Shown here piece after piece: positions 7,173-8,399 of a stretch of 8,399 nt of DNA (position 1 is its first letter; every line of letters starts with the position of its first letter). The DNA comes from CAZEIW01 sp964512305 (GTDB taxonomy: Bacteria > Pseudomonadota > Gammaproteobacteria > Burkholderiales > Burkholderiaceae_F). The stretch spans positions 1 through 8,399 of the forward strand of contig CAZEIW010000157.1 in NCBI GenBank assembly GCA_964512305.1, in the 5' to 3' direction. The notes below the pieces were generated by a model. The model had not been told where the DNA came from. It did not search any database and saw only the letters and a list, made by a program, of their open reading frames with translations. A program made the translations under genes and the position numbers.

Positions 7173-7186
7173 ACGCCACGTGGCGT
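7173..7186. promoter_or_regulatory. Perfect 14-bp palindrome centred on CACGTG
   Basis: ACGCCACGTGGCGT is fully self-complementary and lies 70 bp before the SHOCT gene start, inside its probable leader. It could be a protein-binding site or a small leader hairpin. In GC-rich DNA a 14-bp palindrome is not very rare, so its position is the main reason to list it. Confidence 0.3.
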
Positions 7187-7255
7187 GCAGGGCAGCCGAA
7201 TCTGCCAGACTCCGCAGCCGTGCACGCCCATCCGCGAAGAGAGAAGAGGAGACAT

Positions 7256-8221
7256 ATGTGCAATTCCTTGGGCGCCACGCGCGCTGTTCTCGTCCCGCTC
7301 GCCGCGCTGATGGCCTGCGGCTCCGCGCTAGCGCAAGTCGATGTGGGCCAGCCGATCCACGGCCAGCCGGTCACGATCTATCACGATTCGGCATACGGCC
7401 GTGTGACCTCCTTCGAGTACCAGGGACGTTTCGCCTATGTTCGTATCGAGACGCGCGAGCCCGGAGCACCGCTCAACGAGCATCCACTGACGATCGATGC
7501 CGCAGGCGTGCGAGCCCTGCTCTCGCGGGTCCAGTTGCAGGGGAAGAAACCCGAGCCGCTGCTGGCAAAAGAAGAACTCGACGAGATTTGTGCTCCCCTG
7601 GCTGCCGCGCTCGGCAAAGCCACGCCGGAGCAGGATGTCAGTTTTGCAAGCAGCGCGACCCATGGGGTCGGCGGCCTCCTGGCGTCGCACGAGGTCACAG
7701 CGGCTCGGGTTTTCCGCCGCGACGGCCGGCTGCAGGTGATCTTCGGCTTGATACGCGAGGATTTCGAGAATCGTTTTCGCGGCACGGGTGAACTGATCGC
7801 GTTCGAACCCGGCCAGCGGGCGAAAGTCGTCGATGCGGGCTCACGGATCGGCGTCCCTGCCGATGCCGGAAGTGATTTGCGAAGCGACTGGGTCGCACTG
7901 AACCTTCCTCCGGCTGTGCTGCAGGCGGGCGGAACAGCCCCGGCACCGGCCACGGCAGCCGCTGGGGCACCCGCCGTCACGCCCACGGTCGCGCCGGGCA
8001 TGGCACCTCCTGCTCCGGTGGCCGCGCCGCCCGCGCCAGCCGCCGCGCCTCAGGCCGCCCCGAGTTCGCCGCCCGCGGCCGCACCGGCGGTCAGAGACGC
8101 GGAAACGATCTATCGCAACCTCAGCGAGCGGCTGAAGGCCTTGCAGAAACTGCGGGATGCCGGCCTGATCACCCCCCAGGAGTACGAGGAGCGCCGGCGC
8201 CAGCTCCTGCAGGAGCTGTAG
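7256..8221 (+). CDS. Exported SHOCT-domain protein of unknown function
   Basis: The product has 321 residues. An N-terminal hydrophobic segment (about 8-26) ends SALA/Q, a good signal peptidase I site; LMAC (18-21) could instead act as a lipobox, so it may be a lipoprotein. Residues 27-215 form an unrecognised, probably beta-rich domain that includes TPEQDVSF (123-130) and the segment ARVFRRDGRLQVIFG (150-164). Residues about 225-280 are an Ala/Pro-rich linker. Residues 289-321 (LKALQKLRDAGLITPQEYEERRRQLLQEL within it) match a SHOCT domain, a short helical C-terminal module thought to mediate oligomerisation. I vaguely recall similar uncharacterised SHOCT proteins in other proteobacteria. The ATG at 7256 follows AGAGGAGA (7245-7252); a GTG at 7220 in frame is a weaker alternative. 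It is divergent from the mal operon with no visible functional link. The gene is real; the function is unknown. Confidence 0.85.
   Translation: MCNSLGATRAVLVPLAALMACGSALAQVDVGQPIHGQPVTIYHDSAYGRVTSFEYQGRFAYVRIETREPGAPLNEHPLTIDAAGVRALLSRVQLQGKKPEPLLAKEELDEICAPLAAALGKATPEQDVSFASSATHGVGGLLASHEVTAARVFRRDGRLQVIFGLIREDFENRFRGTGELIAFEPGQRAKVVDAGSRIGVPADAGSDLRSDWVALNLPPAVLQAGGTAPAPATAAAGAPAVTPTVAPGMAPPAPVAAPPAPAAAPQAAPSSPPAAAPAVRDAETIYRNLSERLKALQKLRDAGLITPQEYEERRRQLLQEL
8201..8218. repeat. Perfect 18-bp palindrome at the end of the SHOCT gene
   Basis: CAGCTCCTGCAGGAGCTG is fully self-complementary and encodes the last six residues (QLLQEL), directly before the TAG stop. In RNA it would form a 7-bp stem with a TGCA loop. 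It lies near the convergence point of two genes, so it could help 3' end formation in either direction, but neither strand has a T-run after it. Confidence 0.5.
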
Positions 8222-8256
8222 GTCCAGGTGCGGCCGATGCGCCGTTCGGGGAAGGG

Positions 8257-8399
8257 CTAACTCGACGCCGGATCCGAACACAGCGACTCGATCGCTGCCG
8301 CCATCGCCGCGTTGACGTCGAAACGACTGGCCAACCACTTCAGGATTGCGCGCGCCGAGCGCGGCGTGGCATCGTAGCCCTGGATGAAGCTTGCAAGCG
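8257..8399 (-). CDS. C-terminal end of an unidentified protein
   Basis: This minus-strand frame enters from the right edge and ends at TAG (8259-8257). Only the last 46 full codons are visible, ending AAMAAAIESLCSDPASS. The residues look like real soluble protein (mixed charged and hydrophobic, FIQGYDATPRSARAILKWLASRF helical stretch, shown here in part: ARAILKWLASRF), unlike the Arg/Pro-rich alternative frames. It converges on the SHOCT gene with a 35-bp gap. I do not recognise the family from this fragment. Confidence 0.6.
   Translation of the reverse strand, partial: LASFIQGYDATPRSARAILKWLASRFDVNAAMAAAIESLCSDPASS

Larger units (their letters stand above)
6923..7255. other. Divergent intergenic region between malK and the SHOCT gene
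   Basis: These 333 bp contain no convincing gene; short frames here are low-complexity extensions of neighbours. The AT content rises around 7001-7025 and 7090-7130, where candidate promoters and dyads lie. I looked for E. coli-type MalT boxes (GGAKGA) and a full CRP site (TGTGA-N6-TCACA) and saw neither. An incomplete TGTGTAAC occurs at 7003-7010. The region probably drives malK leftward with a leader of about 80 nt, and the exported SHOCT protein rightward. Confidence 0.7.

Noticed and set aside
8222..8256. A terminator in the convergent gap
   Set aside because: Only a 4-bp stem (8231-8244) with no T-tract is visible.

Overview
The window reads as a piece of a high-GC proteobacterial chromosome, most likely a betaproteobacterium of the Burkholderiales or Rhodocyclales type. 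This rests on the strong G/C bias at third codon positions, on E. coli-style maltose transport proteins (MalE, a long-P2-loop MalF, MalG and MalK, each close to its E. coli counterpart in length), and on short palindromic repeats whose translation gives the LTPTPLPQAGEG signature often seen in GC-rich beta- and gammaproteobacteria. The species cannot be named from the sequence alone.

Positions 1-6922, all on the minus strand, look like one maltodextrin uptake and starch-degradation operon in the order malK, malE, malF, malG, a MalS-like periplasmic GH13 alpha-amylase, and the start of a lipoprotein that leaves the window at position 1. Gene gaps are 28, 81, 3 and 139 bp, then a 4-bp ATGA overlap. 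A credible sigma-70 promoter for the operon lies at 7012-7040, and a short dyad (7008-7024) sits over its -10 box. The amylase (and perhaps the lipoprotein) would process oligosaccharides outside the cytoplasm, MalE would bind the products in the periplasm, and MalF-MalG-MalK2 would import them.

The two long gaps inside the operon are structured. The malE-malF gap holds a very GC-rich hairpin. The malG-amylase gap holds two facing copies of a REP-like palindrome. A third identical copy lies inside the 5' end of the lipoprotein frame and appears to be translated as part of its signal peptide n-region.

Positions 6923-7255 form a divergent intergenic region with several dyads and candidate promoters in both directions. 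On the right, a plus-strand gene (7256-8221) encodes an exported, Ala/Pro-linker, SHOCT-tailed protein of unknown function. It ends in a perfect 18-bp palindrome and converges on the 3' end of an unidentified minus-strand gene (8257-8399).

I see no CRISPR, phage, transposase, tRNA or rRNA signal. The genes are mostly ordinary. The points worth a second look are the repeats and hairpins, not a new enzyme system.
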